DNA of 23,713 nucleotides, from positions 25,889 through 49,601 of the forward strand of contig CAJUQJ010000031.1 of NCBI GenBank assembly GCA_910588215.1. Reading direction: 5' to 3'. The stretch comes from an uncultured Lachnospiraceae bacterium (GTDB taxonomy: Bacteria > Bacillota > Clostridia > Lachnospirales > Lachnospiraceae). Shown one piece after another: positions 14,991 through 22,711 of this stretch. The translations under genes and the position numbers were made by a program. Positions within the stretch are counted from its first letter, which is position 1, and the number at the start of each line of letters is the position of its first letter. The notes below the pieces were generated by a model. The model ran no database searches. It saw only the letters and a program-made list of their open reading frames with translations, and was not told where the DNA came from.

Positions 14991-15835
14991 CAGAGGCAAA
15001 ACGAAAATATCAGAGCATCCCGATTCCGCAGGAACTGTCAGAACGGGTGAAGCTGGAAGTGGAGCGCGCGGAGAAGAAACGCCGTTTTTCTCTGATGATA
15101 AGGAGAATTGTCTCCGCGGCGGCCGCAGTGGCAGTTCTGTTTGTGACAGGATTGAACACCAGCGAAGTTTTTGCCGGAGAAATGAATGATATCCCGGTGA
15201 TCGGCACATTGGCAAGAATTTTCACGATTCGTTCCTACGAGACGGAAACGGAGGAACTGAAGATTTCCGTAGACATTCCCAGCGTTGCGATGATCGCGGA
15301 AGATCTGCAAGGTCTGGAGAAAGAGATAAACGAAGATATTTACACGTTCTGTGAACAGTATGCCAAAGAGGCGGAAGGAAGGGCTAAGGAGTACCGTCAG
15401 GCCTTTCTGGATACCGGCGGCACGCAGGAAGAATGGGCTGAGCATGAGATCTCGATCAAGGTTTGGTACGAGGTGAAGGCCCAGACTGCCAGGTATTTAT
15501 CTTTGACGGTAAAAGGCGCAGAGAGTTGGACCAGCGCATACAGCGAGGAGAGATATTATAATCTGGATATGGAAACGGGTAAGTGGGTAACACTTCGGGA
15601 TATTCTGGGGGATGACTACGCGCAGATCGTCAGGTGTAGCATCCTCGACCAGATCGAACAGAAGCGGATCGAAGACGAGGTAGAGTATTGGCCGGATAAA
15701 TGGAAAGGAATCGACGATGAAACGAAGTTCTATATAAACCAGGAACATAATCCGGTTGTCGTCCTGGAGAAGTATGAGATCGCGCCGGGGTCAGAGGGAC
15801 AGCTCACATTCGAGATCCGTAGGGAAGATCAGTGA
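14978..15835 (+). CDS. rsiV: RsiV-family anti-sigma factor
   Basis: This 285-residue single-pass membrane protein should hold the adjacent sigma factor inactive. Residues 1-39 are cytosolic and highly charged (sigma-binding end), about 44-60 is the membrane segment (VSAAAAVAVLFVTGL), and the rest is extracellular. It carries the PdaC/DUF3298-type fold known from RsiV, with WVTLRDILGDDY and the C-terminal EKYEIAPGSEGQLTFEI. B. subtilis RsiV, of about the same size, binds lysozyme and is then cut by proteases to free SigV. The start is GTG at 14978 with AGGAGG 7 bases upstream; an ATG at 14987 (ATGA overlap with the sigma stop) is the alternative but sits too far from the ribosome site. Confidence 0.85.
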   Translation: MDRMTEAKRKYQSIPIPQELSERVKLEVERAEKKRRFSLMIRRIVSAAAAVAVLFVTGLNTSEVFAGEMNDIPVIGTLARIFTIRSYETETEELKISVDIPSVAMIAEDLQGLEKEINEDIYTFCEQYAKEAEGRAKEYRQAFLDTGGTQEEWAEHEISIKVWYEVKAQTARYLSLTVKGAESWTSAYSEERYYNLDMETGKWVTLRDILGDDYAQIVRCSILDQIEQKRIEDEVEYWPDKWKGIDDETKFYINQEHNPVVVLEKYEIAPGSEGQLTFEIRREDQ

Positions 15836-15939
15836 AGAAATTTTGAAGCGGAAGATATCTCTTCTTTCTATGGGGTTTGCTATAGGCCGGCATGGGGGCA
15901 GGCCGGAAAATAACAGAGATAAGAGAAAGAGGAAAAGTT

Positions 15940-16578
15940 ATGAAGAAAAGACTGGTTTTATGTATTGTTACGGCAATGATGCTGACAATGACAGGATGTG
16001 GACAGGAGAAAGATTCACTGGAAGATGTGGTGTATGAAGACAGTGTGAGCGAAGGTAACGAAACTGCGGATGACGCGGCGGCACAGGAAGAAGAGACCGA
16101 TGCGGCGGTGCAGGAAGGGGACGCGGCAGACACGACAGAACCGACAGCGGAGGAAGCGGCAGCAGGAGAGGAAGCAGATGCGGATGAGCAGTCTGCGGAC
16201 GAAGGTGCATCGGAGGAGTCAGAGGGCACATACGAGGATAACTTTGCAGTGGATACAGAGACTGCCGCGGCTTTCGGCAAAGAGATCAAGGAAGCTGTTG
16301 CCGCGAAAGACATGGAGAAGCTGGCGGATCTGACGACATTTCCTGTTTATGTAGGATTGACAGAAGAGGGGATGGTCGTGGAGACGCGGGAGGACTTTAT
16401 CGCGCTGGGCGCAGAGAAGCTTTTTACGGAGGAGATGGTACAATCTATTGCAGGTGCTGACGAGAAGAGTTTAAGTCCCAGTATGGCAGGTTTCACACTC
16501 TATGACGGAGACGATGCACCAAGCATTACTTTCGGTGTACAGGAGGGGAAGCTGGGGATCAGCGGGATTAATTATTAA
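15940..16578 (+). CDS. Lipoprotein with acidic linker
   Basis: A 212-residue predicted lipoprotein: basic MKKR, hydrophobic stretch, lipobox LTMTGC with Cys20. Residues about 24-105 are a strongly acidic Glu/Asp/Ala-rich low-complexity linker. The C-terminal domain (about 110-212) is small and mixed alpha/beta (ETAAAFGKEIKEAVAAKDMEKLADLTTFPVY...), resembling NTF2-like or DUF4440-like folds, but I cannot name the family. The start at 15940 has AGAGGAAAAG upstream and fits the signal sequence; the open frame from 15892 does not. It follows the RsiV-like gene by 104 bases and is probably part of, or controlled by, the sigma operon. An envelope stress effector is a guess. Confidence 0.82.
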   Translation: MKKRLVLCIVTAMMLTMTGCGQEKDSLEDVVYEDSVSEGNETADDAAAQEEETDAAVQEGDAADTTEPTAEEAAAGEEADADEQSADEGASEESEGTYEDNFAVDTETAAAFGKEIKEAVAAKDMEKLADLTTFPVYVGLTEEGMVVETREDFIALGAEKLFTEEMVQSIAGADEKSLSPSMAGFTLYDGDDAPSITFGVQEGKLGISGINY

Positions 16579-16579
16579 C

Positions 16580-16607
16580 TTGCACTTTATGTGAAAATTT
16601 GTATAAT
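16580..16607 (+). promoter_or_regulatory. Housekeeping promoter before a hairpin
   Basis: TTGCAC (16580-16585), 16 bases, TATAAT (16602-16607): a good sigma-A promoter just after the lipoprotein stop. A start near 16614 would run straight into the hairpin at 16632. Confidence 0.6.
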
Positions 16608-16631
16608 AGAAGAGTAAGTGAAGAAAGAAAG

Positions 16632-16656
16632 CACCTACGATGTAGGTGTTTTCTTT
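16632..16656 (+). terminator. Terminator or attenuator hairpin
   Basis: CACCTAC-GAT-GTAGGTG followed by TTTTCTTT; AAAGAAA before the stem could pair with the T-rich tail, so it may work on both strands. It ends the lipoprotein transcript or attenuates the short transcript from the promoter at 16580. A third copy of GTAGGTG follows at 16657. Confidence 0.65.
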
Positions 16657-16738
16657 GTAGGTGTTTACTTGAGCATATGGGAATTTCAGTACAGTCGGGT
16701 CATGATTTTACAGGTATGTTAGTGATAGAGGTATTGCC

Positions 16739-17218
16739 ATGGAATTAGAATTTGACGTGAAGATAACTTCCAATATTTTGTATGATTATATGCTGCGGCA
16801 TACCTACAGCAGCCTGTCGGGTTTGATGGGGTCTTTGGTGGGGGTGCTGATGCTGATGCTTTATGCTTCCAACAGACAGCCGATCTGTCTGATCATCGGT
16901 GTGGTGATCCTGCTGTATCTGCCGTGGACGCTTTTTATCAAATCGAAACAACAGGCGCTTAATACACCGGCTTTCAAGAAGCCCCTGCATTACCGTCTGT
17001 CGGATGAAGGTATCGAAGTCTCCCAGGATGAGACGACGGAGAAGATGGGATGGGACGATATGTATAAGGCAGTTTCCACGTCCCGCAGTATCATCGTATA
17101 TACGACGCGCACCAATGCCTGCATTTTTCCGAAGCAGGATCTGGGTGAGAACCGATATAAGGTGATCGAGATCATCTCGACTCATATGCCGCCGAAGAAG
17201 GTGAAGATAAGAGGATGA
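16739..17218 (+). CDS. YcxB-like membrane protein
   Basis: A 159-residue protein with two adjacent hydrophobic segments (about 26-43, LSGLMGSLVGVLMLMLYAS, and 48-67, ICLIIGVVILLYLPWTLFI), then a soluble domain of YcxB-like type: HYRLSDEGIEVSQDETTEKMGWDDMYKAV, followed by a beta strand pattern and IFPKQDLGENRYKVIEII. The start has GAGGT 7 bases upstream. Function of the family is unknown. Ends 169 bases before tsaE; the gap contains a 19-bp tandem duplication. Confidence 0.85.
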   Translation: MELEFDVKITSNILYDYMLRHTYSSLSGLMGSLVGVLMLMLYASNRQPICLIIGVVILLYLPWTLFIKSKQQALNTPAFKKPLHYRLSDEGIEVSQDETTEKMGWDDMYKAVSTSRSIIVYTTRTNACIFPKQDLGENRYKVIEIISTHMPPKKVKIRG

Positions 17219-17330
17219 TGGCAGATTGCCTGGCGGCGATCGTCTGCGGCAGGGCGGAGGCATAAGGCTGGACGGATGATAGGGGATTTGCCGGATATAG
17301 GCAAACATAGAGTGTAAACAGATATAGACG

Positions 17331-17368
17331 ATAGGTATAGACAGAGACAATAGGTATAGACTGAGACA
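17331..17368. repeat. 19-bp tandem duplication upstream of tsaE
   Basis: ATAGGTATAGACAGAGACA (17331-17349) is repeated at 17350-17368 with one change (CAG to CTG). It lies directly before the tsaE ribosome site (AGAGGAAAG) and would be part of its leader. Confidence 0.8.
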
Positions 17369-17387
17369 GAGGAAAGAAAAGACATAG

Positions 17388-17816
17388 ATGAAGAAGACGG
17401 AGACATACAGCGCGGAGGAGACTTTTGCGTTTGGCAGGCAGATCGGGCAGCAGGCGAAGGCAGGGGAAGTCTATACCCTGGTCGGGGATCTGGGAGTGGG
17501 CAAGACTGTATTGACCCAGGGAGTTGCTGCAGGGCTTGGCATAGAGGAACCGGTGAACAGCCCAACGTTTACGATCTTACAGATCTATGAGGAGGGCCGG
17601 CTGCCTTTTTACCATTTCGATGTGTACCGGATCGGTGATGTGGAAGAGATGGAAGAGATCGGGTATGAGGATTGTTTCTACGGCGAGGGCGTCTGCCTGA
17701 TCGAGTGGGCGAATCTGATCGAAGAGATCCTGCCCCGGGAATATCGGCAGATCACTATCGAGAAGGACTTGGATAAGGGTTTTGACTATCGCAGGATCAC
17801 GATAGAAGAACGGTAG
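17388..17816 (+). CDS. tsaE: tRNA t6A synthesis ATPase TsaE
   Basis: This 142-residue P-loop ATPase drives turnover of the TsaB-TsaD complex that adds threonylcarbamoyl to A37 of ANN-decoding tRNAs. Walker A is GDLGVGKT (33-40), followed by the family motifs VNSPTFTILQIYE, FYHFDVYRI and CLIEWAN. It is full length. The tsaB gene starts 1-13 bases after its stop, which supports one operon. Confidence 0.96.
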   Translation: MKKTETYSAEETFAFGRQIGQQAKAGEVYTLVGDLGVGKTVLTQGVAAGLGIEEPVNSPTFTILQIYEEGRLPFYHFDVYRIGDVEEMEEIGYEDCFYGEGVCLIEWANLIEEILPREYRQITIEKDLDKGFDYRRITIEER

Positions 17817-17829
17817 AATGGAGATCGCT

Positions 17830-18639
17830 ATGAAGATACTGGCATTGGACAGTTCCGGACTGGTGGCTTCCGTAGCACTTGTGGAAGACGATGATCTGAT
17901 CGCGGAATATACCATACAATATAAGAAGACACACTCCCAGACACTGCTTCCGATGCTGGAAGAGATCAGACGGATGGTGGATCTTGACATGGATACGGTG
18001 GATGCTATCGCAGTGGCAGCCGGGCCGGGTTCTTTTACCGGGCTGCGGATCGGTTCCGCCACGGCTAAGGGGCTTGCATTTGCTATGGGGAAACCGATCG
18101 TTCCGGTGCCGACGCTGGAAGGACTTGCCTACCAGATGTACGGCACGGATATGCTGGTATGCCCGATCATGGATGCCAGAAGGAGTCAGGTCTACACTGG
18201 GCTTTATGAATTTGTTAGCCGGGCCCACGGCCGGACTTCGGGATATACGGCAGGCTCTTCGGATCTTCTGACATCTCCATCATCTGCGGAGGAGAGTGAG
18301 AAGGCATTGTCGGAAGCGGCAGAGGATAGATATGACATACATGTCGTGAAAGAACAATGTGCCGTGTCTTTTGACGAGATCGCGCAGGAGATCAACCGGA
18401 TCGGCAGGAAGGTCGTCTTCGTGGGAGACGGGATTCCTGTTTTCCGGGACAGGATGGCAGAGGTTCTGCGGGCCCCCTATATTTTGGCGCCGGCGCATCG
18501 CAACAGGCAGTCCGCTGCGTGTATTGCTGCCCTGGGCAGTATTTACTATGGGCAGGGTAAGGCTGTGAACGGTGCGGAACATGTGCCGGAGTACCTGCGG
18601 CTTTCCCAGGCTGAGCGGGAGAGAGCGGGGCTGTTATGA
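17830..18639 (+). CDS. tsaB: tRNA t6A synthesis protein TsaB
   Basis: This 269-residue ASKHA-fold protein is the non-catalytic scaffold that dimerises with TsaD. The N-terminus MKILALDSSGLVASVAL and the loop AAGPGSFTGLRIG are diagnostic. The start at 17830 is chosen because GGAG lies 6 bases upstream and the family begins this way; an ATG at 17818 (four extra residues) is the alternative. A Ser/Glu-rich insert of about 40 residues (around GRTSGYTAGSS...SEAAEDRYD) makes it longer than the usual 220-235 residues. The C-terminal part ends in AEHVPEYLRLSQAERE, the usual TsaB end. Confidence 0.94.
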   Translation: MKILALDSSGLVASVALVEDDDLIAEYTIQYKKTHSQTLLPMLEEIRRMVDLDMDTVDAIAVAAGPGSFTGLRIGSATAKGLAFAMGKPIVPVPTLEGLAYQMYGTDMLVCPIMDARRSQVYTGLYEFVSRAHGRTSGYTAGSSDLLTSPSSAEESEKALSEAAEDRYDIHVVKEQCAVSFDEIAQEINRIGRKVVFVGDGIPVFRDRMAEVLRAPYILAPAHRNRQSAACIAALGSIYYGQGKAVNGAEHVPEYLRLSQAERERAGLL

Positions 18640-18742
18640 GTGAGTTTTTAAAGCGTTTTGGAATGTAACACGGGTTACATAGAACTGAGTCAGAAACAGT
18701 GCAGAATGGAATAAAAGAAGATACGACAGCAGGAGGACATAG

Positions 18743-19177
18743 ATGGTTATCTATAGAAGAATGACTCCGGAGGATGTTCCTTTTATCAGCAAGCTGGAAG
18801 AGGAGACTTTCTCCATGCCCTGGTCGGCGTCTTCGTTTCTGGAGATGATCAGCAAGGAAGATGCCAGATATTATGTGGCTGAGGAGGATGGCCGGATCCT
18901 TGGCGGATGCGGCGTTCTGATGGTTGCCGGGGAGGGTAATATCACTAATGTGGTCATCGCACCGGCGTCCAGAAACCGGGGCATCGGAACGGCTATGTTA
19001 CAACACTTGATGATGGAGGGGGATAAGGAAGGACTGACAGCCTATACATTGGAGGTACGGGTCAGTAATGTTGTCGCCATCCATGTGTATGAGAAACTTG
19101 GATTTGAGTCGGTGGGAGTCCGCCCCGGGTTTTACGAGAAGCCGGCGGAGGATGCACTGATCTTTTGGAAGAGATAG
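18743..19177 (+). CDS. rimI: Ribosomal-protein S18 alanine N-acetyltransferase
   Basis: This 144-residue GNAT acetyltransferase transfers acetyl from acetyl-CoA to the N-terminal alanine of S18 or a related substrate. The acetyl-CoA loop is RNRGIG (77-82); the family motifs EVRVSNVVAIHVYEKLGFE and the N-terminal EETFSMPWSASSF are clear. AGGAGG precedes the ATG. RimI commonly sits between tsaB and tsaD in Clostridia, as here. The 103-base gap after tsaB holds an 18-bp palindrome (ATGTAAC, 4 bases, GTTACAT, at 18663). Confidence 0.93.
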   Translation: MVIYRRMTPEDVPFISKLEEETFSMPWSASSFLEMISKEDARYYVAEEDGRILGGCGVLMVAGEGNITNVVIAPASRNRGIGTAMLQHLMMEGDKEGLTAYTLEVRVSNVVAIHVYEKLGFESVGVRPGFYEKPAEDALIFWKR

Positions 19178-19232
19178 GAACGGCATGGAACAATTACCAC
19201 TGTTGTGACGCATTTTGTCTGATACAATGGGT

Positions 19233-19333
19233 TATAGTCAACGATCTGATAAATTTGCTTTTGATTCCTGCTATGATCATATGTGTAAGTTTATGCAGGA
19301 CCGAAAGTGGGATTTTTCATGTTGTTTACTATG
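19233..19333 (+). mobile_element. MITE-like element, decayed copy C
   Basis: About 101 bases aligning end to end with copy B: TATAGTCAACGATCTGA at the left, shared ATTCCTGC and GCAGGACCGAAA inside, GTTGTTTACTATG at the right, with many substitutions. It lies between rimI and the zinc-ribbon gene, so old insertion into the operon was tolerated. Confidence 0.7.
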
Positions 19334-19371
19334 GAACGATAGAAGAAATGTAACACGATAGGAGGTTTCTC

Positions 19372-19620
19372 ATGCGCGTTTATACAGAACAGAAAGCAAA
19401 GCAATTGACCAATGCAGTTTGCAACTGCTGCGGTAAAAAATTATTGGTAGAAAATGGAATTTTGAAGGAAGAATGTGTTCACGTGACGCATGATTTCGGG
19501 TTTTTTGGCAAGAAGGACGGCACAAGCCATACATTCGATCTGTGTGAGGAATGTTACGAGAAGATCGTTGCCGGATTCGCAGTTCCCGTGGAAACGAGAG
19601 AGCGGGAGGAATTGTTGTGA
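19372..19620 (+). CDS. Small zinc-ribbon-like protein
   Basis: An 82-residue protein with an AGGAGG site 7 bases before its ATG. Two cysteine pairs, CNCC (about 17-20) and CEEC (about 58-61), look like a zinc ribbon. The middle carries HVTHDFGFFGKKDG, the C-terminus an acidic helix. No function is known to me. Conservation of the Cys pairs and clean ribosome site support a real gene. It sits between rimI and rnz in the same direction. Confidence 0.8.
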   Translation: MRVYTEQKAKQLTNAVCNCCGKKLLVENGILKEECVHVTHDFGFFGKKDGTSHTFDLCEECYEKIVAGFAVPVETREREELL

Positions 19621-19701
19621 CGGTTGTCCTTCGTAGTGCAGTCCTGCCGTAAGTGCCGGTATTTCCTGAGAATTCCATAAGACCACAGAACAGGAGCACA
19701 C

Positions 19702-20613
19702 ATGTTAGATATCTGCTTATTAGGCACGGGGGGCATGATGCCGCTGCCTTACCGATGGCTCACATCAATGATGGCGCGGTATAATGGGACAGGCATACTG
19801 ATCGACTGCGGGGAAGGCACCCAGATTGCCCTGAAGGAAAAAGGATGGAGTCCGAAGCCCATCGATGTCATCTGCTTTACCCATTACCATGCGGATCATA
19901 TCAGCGGTCTGCCGGGGATGCTGCTTACGATGGGCAATGCGGAACGCACCGAGCCGCTGCTGCTCATAGGACCCAAAGGATTGACCAAAGTGGTTAGCGC
20001 GCTGCGGGTGATCGCGCCGGAACTGCCTTTTGAGGTGAACTGTATGGAATTGACGGAAGCTGAGCAGACTATCGCTTTCGACGGATTCCGCATTGAGACT
20101 TACAGAGTCAATCACAATGTGCTCTGTTACGGTTATAATATAGTAGTGGAAAGAATTGGACGGTTTGACGTTAACAGGGCGTTACAGTTAAATATTCCAA
20201 AAAACTACTGGAATCGGCTGCAAAAAGGTGAGATAATAGAGACAGAAGCGGGAACGCTCACACCGGACATGGTACTGGGGGAGCCACGCAAAGGATTGAA
20301 AGTAACGTACTGCACAGACACAAGGCCTACGGAAAGTATTGTGCGTGCGGCGGCGGGAGCCGATCTTTTTATCTGTGAGGGCATGTACGGAGAGCCGGAG
20401 AAACAGCAGAAGGCGAGAGAATACAAACACATGACTTTCTACGAGGCAGCGGAGCTGGCGAGGAGGGCGGATGTAAAGGAATTGTGGCTGACACATTACA
20501 GTCCTTCGCTGACCCGTCCTGAAGAATATATGCGCGAGGTACGGGCCATTTTTCCCAATGCGGTCGCTGCCAAAGACGGCAGAAGTGTGGATCTTATGTT
20601 TGAGGAAGCGTAG
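19702..20613 (+). CDS. rnz: Ribonuclease Z
   Basis: A 303-residue metallo-beta-lactamase-fold nuclease that cuts 3' trailers from precursor tRNAs. The signature HYHADH (61-66) binds two zinc ions. LLGTGGMMPLPYRWLTS and LIDCGEGTQIAL at the N-terminus, VNHNVLCYGY, YCTDTRP and LWLTHYSPSL supply the other ligands expected in the family. The ATG follows AGGAG by 7 bases. Its presence among t6A genes fits a tRNA-processing block. Confidence 0.93.
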   Translation: MLDICLLGTGGMMPLPYRWLTSMMARYNGTGILIDCGEGTQIALKEKGWSPKPIDVICFTHYHADHISGLPGMLLTMGNAERTEPLLLIGPKGLTKVVSALRVIAPELPFEVNCMELTEAEQTIAFDGFRIETYRVNHNVLCYGYNIVVERIGRFDVNRALQLNIPKNYWNRLQKGEIIETEAGTLTPDMVLGEPRKGLKVTYCTDTRPTESIVRAAAGADLFICEGMYGEPEKQQKAREYKHMTFYEAAELARRADVKELWLTHYSPSLTRPEEYMREVRAIFPNAVAAKDGRSVDLMFEEA

Positions 20614-20737
20614 ACATTCAATGTGGCGTGAAGTATACTCATGAACGGATGCAGGCACCGACAGGGCCGTGGCTTGGACCGCGGCCGCAAATGTTTGCGC
20701 TCAGGTGTGTAGGTCGAGCAAGAATGGAGGATTATTT

Positions 20738-21307
20738 ATGAAACGTTCCGGAGTGATCAGTATAGTCATCACTTGTATAGTTCTTGTTGTAGTCATCGGG
20801 GGATTTGCTTTTTATCTTACCCATAAGTCTCGGTCAAAAGGTGAAGAGGTGGTTGAGTCAACGGCGGTGCAGAAGGTTCTGCAGAAGGATCTGGAGCGGA
20901 GTTATCCGCCAACGCCGAAAGAAGTGGTGAAATATTTTGCGGAGATCACGAAGTGTTTCTATAATGAGGAATACTCGGAGGAGGATTTGGAGGATTTGGC
21001 CGTGCAGATTCAGTTGTTGTATGACGAGGAACTGATCAGCAACAAATCTCAAGAAGATTATATGAAGGATCTGCGGTCTGAGATCGCCAGCATGAAGGAG
21101 AACAAATATACCATAGTAGGCTATGAGGTGTCGCCCAGCACGGATGTGGAATTTTTTACGGAGAAAGAAGATTCCTGCGCTCGTCTGTACTGCAATTTTT
21201 ACGTGAAACAGGGCGCGGGCAATGTGCCTTCCCTGGAACAGTTTGTTCTGCGTAAGGATGAGGCAGGACATTGGAAGATCATGGGCTGGGATCTGGTGAA
21301 TGAGTGA
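20738..21307 (+). CDS. Membrane-anchored protein of unknown function
   Basis: A 189-residue protein with a strong ribosome site (GGAGGATTATTT-ATG). Residues 5-27 form one membrane segment (GVISIVITCIVLVVVIGGFAFYL); the rest is acidic and predicted outside the cell, with Tyr-rich EVVKYFAEITKCFYNEEYSEED and a C-terminal beta segment CARLYCNFYVKQGAG...WKIMGWDL. It could belong to one of the small extracellular families seen near t6A genes in Lachnospiraceae (DUF6715-like, from memory and unverified). The open frame extends upstream to 20669, without support. Confidence 0.78.
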   Translation: MKRSGVISIVITCIVLVVVIGGFAFYLTHKSRSKGEEVVESTAVQKVLQKDLERSYPPTPKEVVKYFAEITKCFYNEEYSEEDLEDLAVQIQLLYDEELISNKSQEDYMKDLRSEIASMKENKYTIVGYEVSPSTDVEFFTEKEDSCARLYCNFYVKQGAGNVPSLEQFVLRKDEAGHWKIMGWDLVNE

Positions 21308-21447
21308 GAGTAAATGGCTGGAATTACCGGCTTTGTGGATTGCATTTTCAGGGGAATTTATTCCCGCGAACGGCGAGGTGAGTGGCTGCTTGCGGCGGAG
21401 CATTTGATTGAGGCGGTATGGCGGTTTGGACGCGATGCCGCATTCTT

Positions 21448-21530
21448 ATTTCTGCCTCCGGTTCCTGCTAAAGCCATATACGGGAGCTTTTACAGGACCG
21501 AAAACGAAATTTTTAATGTCGTTAACTATA
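21448..21530 (+). mobile_element. MITE-like element, truncated copy D
   Basis: 83 bases align with copy B from ATTTCTG to the right end GTTAACTATA with few changes; about 20 bases of the left terminus are missing. It ends one base before the tsaD ribosome site, so it forms part of the tsaD leader. Confidence 0.78.
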
Positions 21531-21544
21531 GAAAGGACAAGGAC

Positions 21545-22591
21545 ATGCAGACAGTGGAAGCGTGCAGGAAAGAAGATGTGACGATACTGGCTATCGAAAG
21601 CTCCTGCGATGAGACGGCAGTTGCAGTTGTCAGAAACGGCAGGGAGGTTTTGTCGAATATCATTTCTTCTCAGATAGATCTACATACGCTATACGGCGGA
21701 GTGGTGCCGGAGATCGCATCGAGGAAGCATATCGAACGGATCGACCAGGTGATCGCGGAGGCGCTTAAGGCGGCGGACAGAAGGCTTCAGGATATGGATG
21801 CCGTGGCAGTGACGTATGGGCCGGGGCTGGTCGGGGCACTGTTGGTGGGCGTGTCGGCGGCCAAGGCAATCAGTTTTGCGTCCGGTATTCCGCTGATCGG
21901 CGTGCATCATATCGAAGGGCACATCAGCGCCAATTATATAGAGAATAAAGAACTGGAGCCGCCATTTGTCTGTCTGGTGGTGTCAGGAGGACATTCCCAT
22001 CTGGTAGTGGTCAAGGATTACGGAATATATGAGATCTTAGGGCGTACCCGGGATGACGCCGCGGGGGAGGCTTTTGACAAGGTGGCGAGAGCAATCGGTC
22101 TTGGATATCCCGGCGGGCCCAAGATCGACAGGGTTTCGCGGGAGGGCAATCCCGATGCGATCAAATTTCCGCGGGCGAAAGTGGCTGATTCAGTTTATGA
22201 TTTCAGCTTCAGCGGCCTGAAATCAGCGGTGCTGAATTATCTGAATTCTTGTGAAATGAAAGGCATTCCTGTCTGCCAGGCGGATGTGGCGGCTTCCTTC
22301 CAGAAGGCAGTGGTAGATGTGCTGGTGGAACATTCTATGCAGGCTATAGAGATGTGTGATATGCATAAGTTTGCCATAGCGGGCGGCGTGGCATCGAATA
22401 CGGCGCTCAGAGACGCGCTGGAGAAGGCCTGCGCCGATCAGGGGATTGCTTTCTATCATCCGTCTCCGATTCTATGTACGGATAACGCGGCGATGATCGG
22501 AGCGGCCGCTTATTATGAGTTCTGTAACGGCGTGCGGCATGGCTATGACCTGAATGCAGTACCGAATTTAAAGCTGGGAGAGAGGATGTAG
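21545..22591 (+). CDS. tsaD: tRNA t6A transferase catalytic subunit TsaD
   Basis: This 348-residue ASKHA-fold enzyme transfers the threonylcarbamoyl group from TsaC product to tRNA A37. Family motifs: LAIESSCDETAVAVV (14-28), YGPGLVGALLVG, the metal site HHIEGH (121-126), SGGHSHLV (147-154), GLGYPGGPKIDR, AGGVASNTALR and CTDNAAMIG with Asp313. The start at 21545 is preceded by GAAAGGACAAGGAC and gives the standard N-terminus; the frame is open back to 21314, but that stretch runs through the MITE-like copy and is not homologous. It is separated from tsaB by rimI, a zinc-ribbon gene, rnz and an unknown gene. Confidence 0.96.
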   Translation: MQTVEACRKEDVTILAIESSCDETAVAVVRNGREVLSNIISSQIDLHTLYGGVVPEIASRKHIERIDQVIAEALKAADRRLQDMDAVAVTYGPGLVGALLVGVSAAKAISFASGIPLIGVHHIEGHISANYIENKELEPPFVCLVVSGGHSHLVVVKDYGIYEILGRTRDDAAGEAFDKVARAIGLGYPGGPKIDRVSREGNPDAIKFPRAKVADSVYDFSFSGLKSAVLNYLNSCEMKGIPVCQADVAASFQKAVVDVLVEHSMQAIEMCDMHKFAIAGGVASNTALRDALEKACADQGIAFYHPSPILCTDNAAMIGAAAYYEFCNGVRHGYDLNAVPNLKLGERM

Positions 22592-22711
22592 GCGTGCGCT
22601 GCGCTGTCCGTGGCATATGCTTTCGTGGCGGGCTGTCTGTGGGTCGCAGGAATCCATGGGCGGTGGTAAAGGAAACGTTGGGTATCGATGGAGAACGGAA
22701 AGGTGTTGGAG

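Noticed and set aside
18636..18668. Ten-codon frame MSEFLKRFGM overlapping the tsaB stop
   Set aside because: Too short to judge; it arises naturally from the ATGA at the tsaB end and has no other support.
19165..19353. 62-codon frame after rimI
   Set aside because: It overlaps the rimI end and reads through decayed copy C; no ribosome site.
21314..21544. N-terminal extension of TsaD by 77 residues
   Set aside because: The stretch includes copy D, lacks family similarity, and a good ribosome site precedes 21545.
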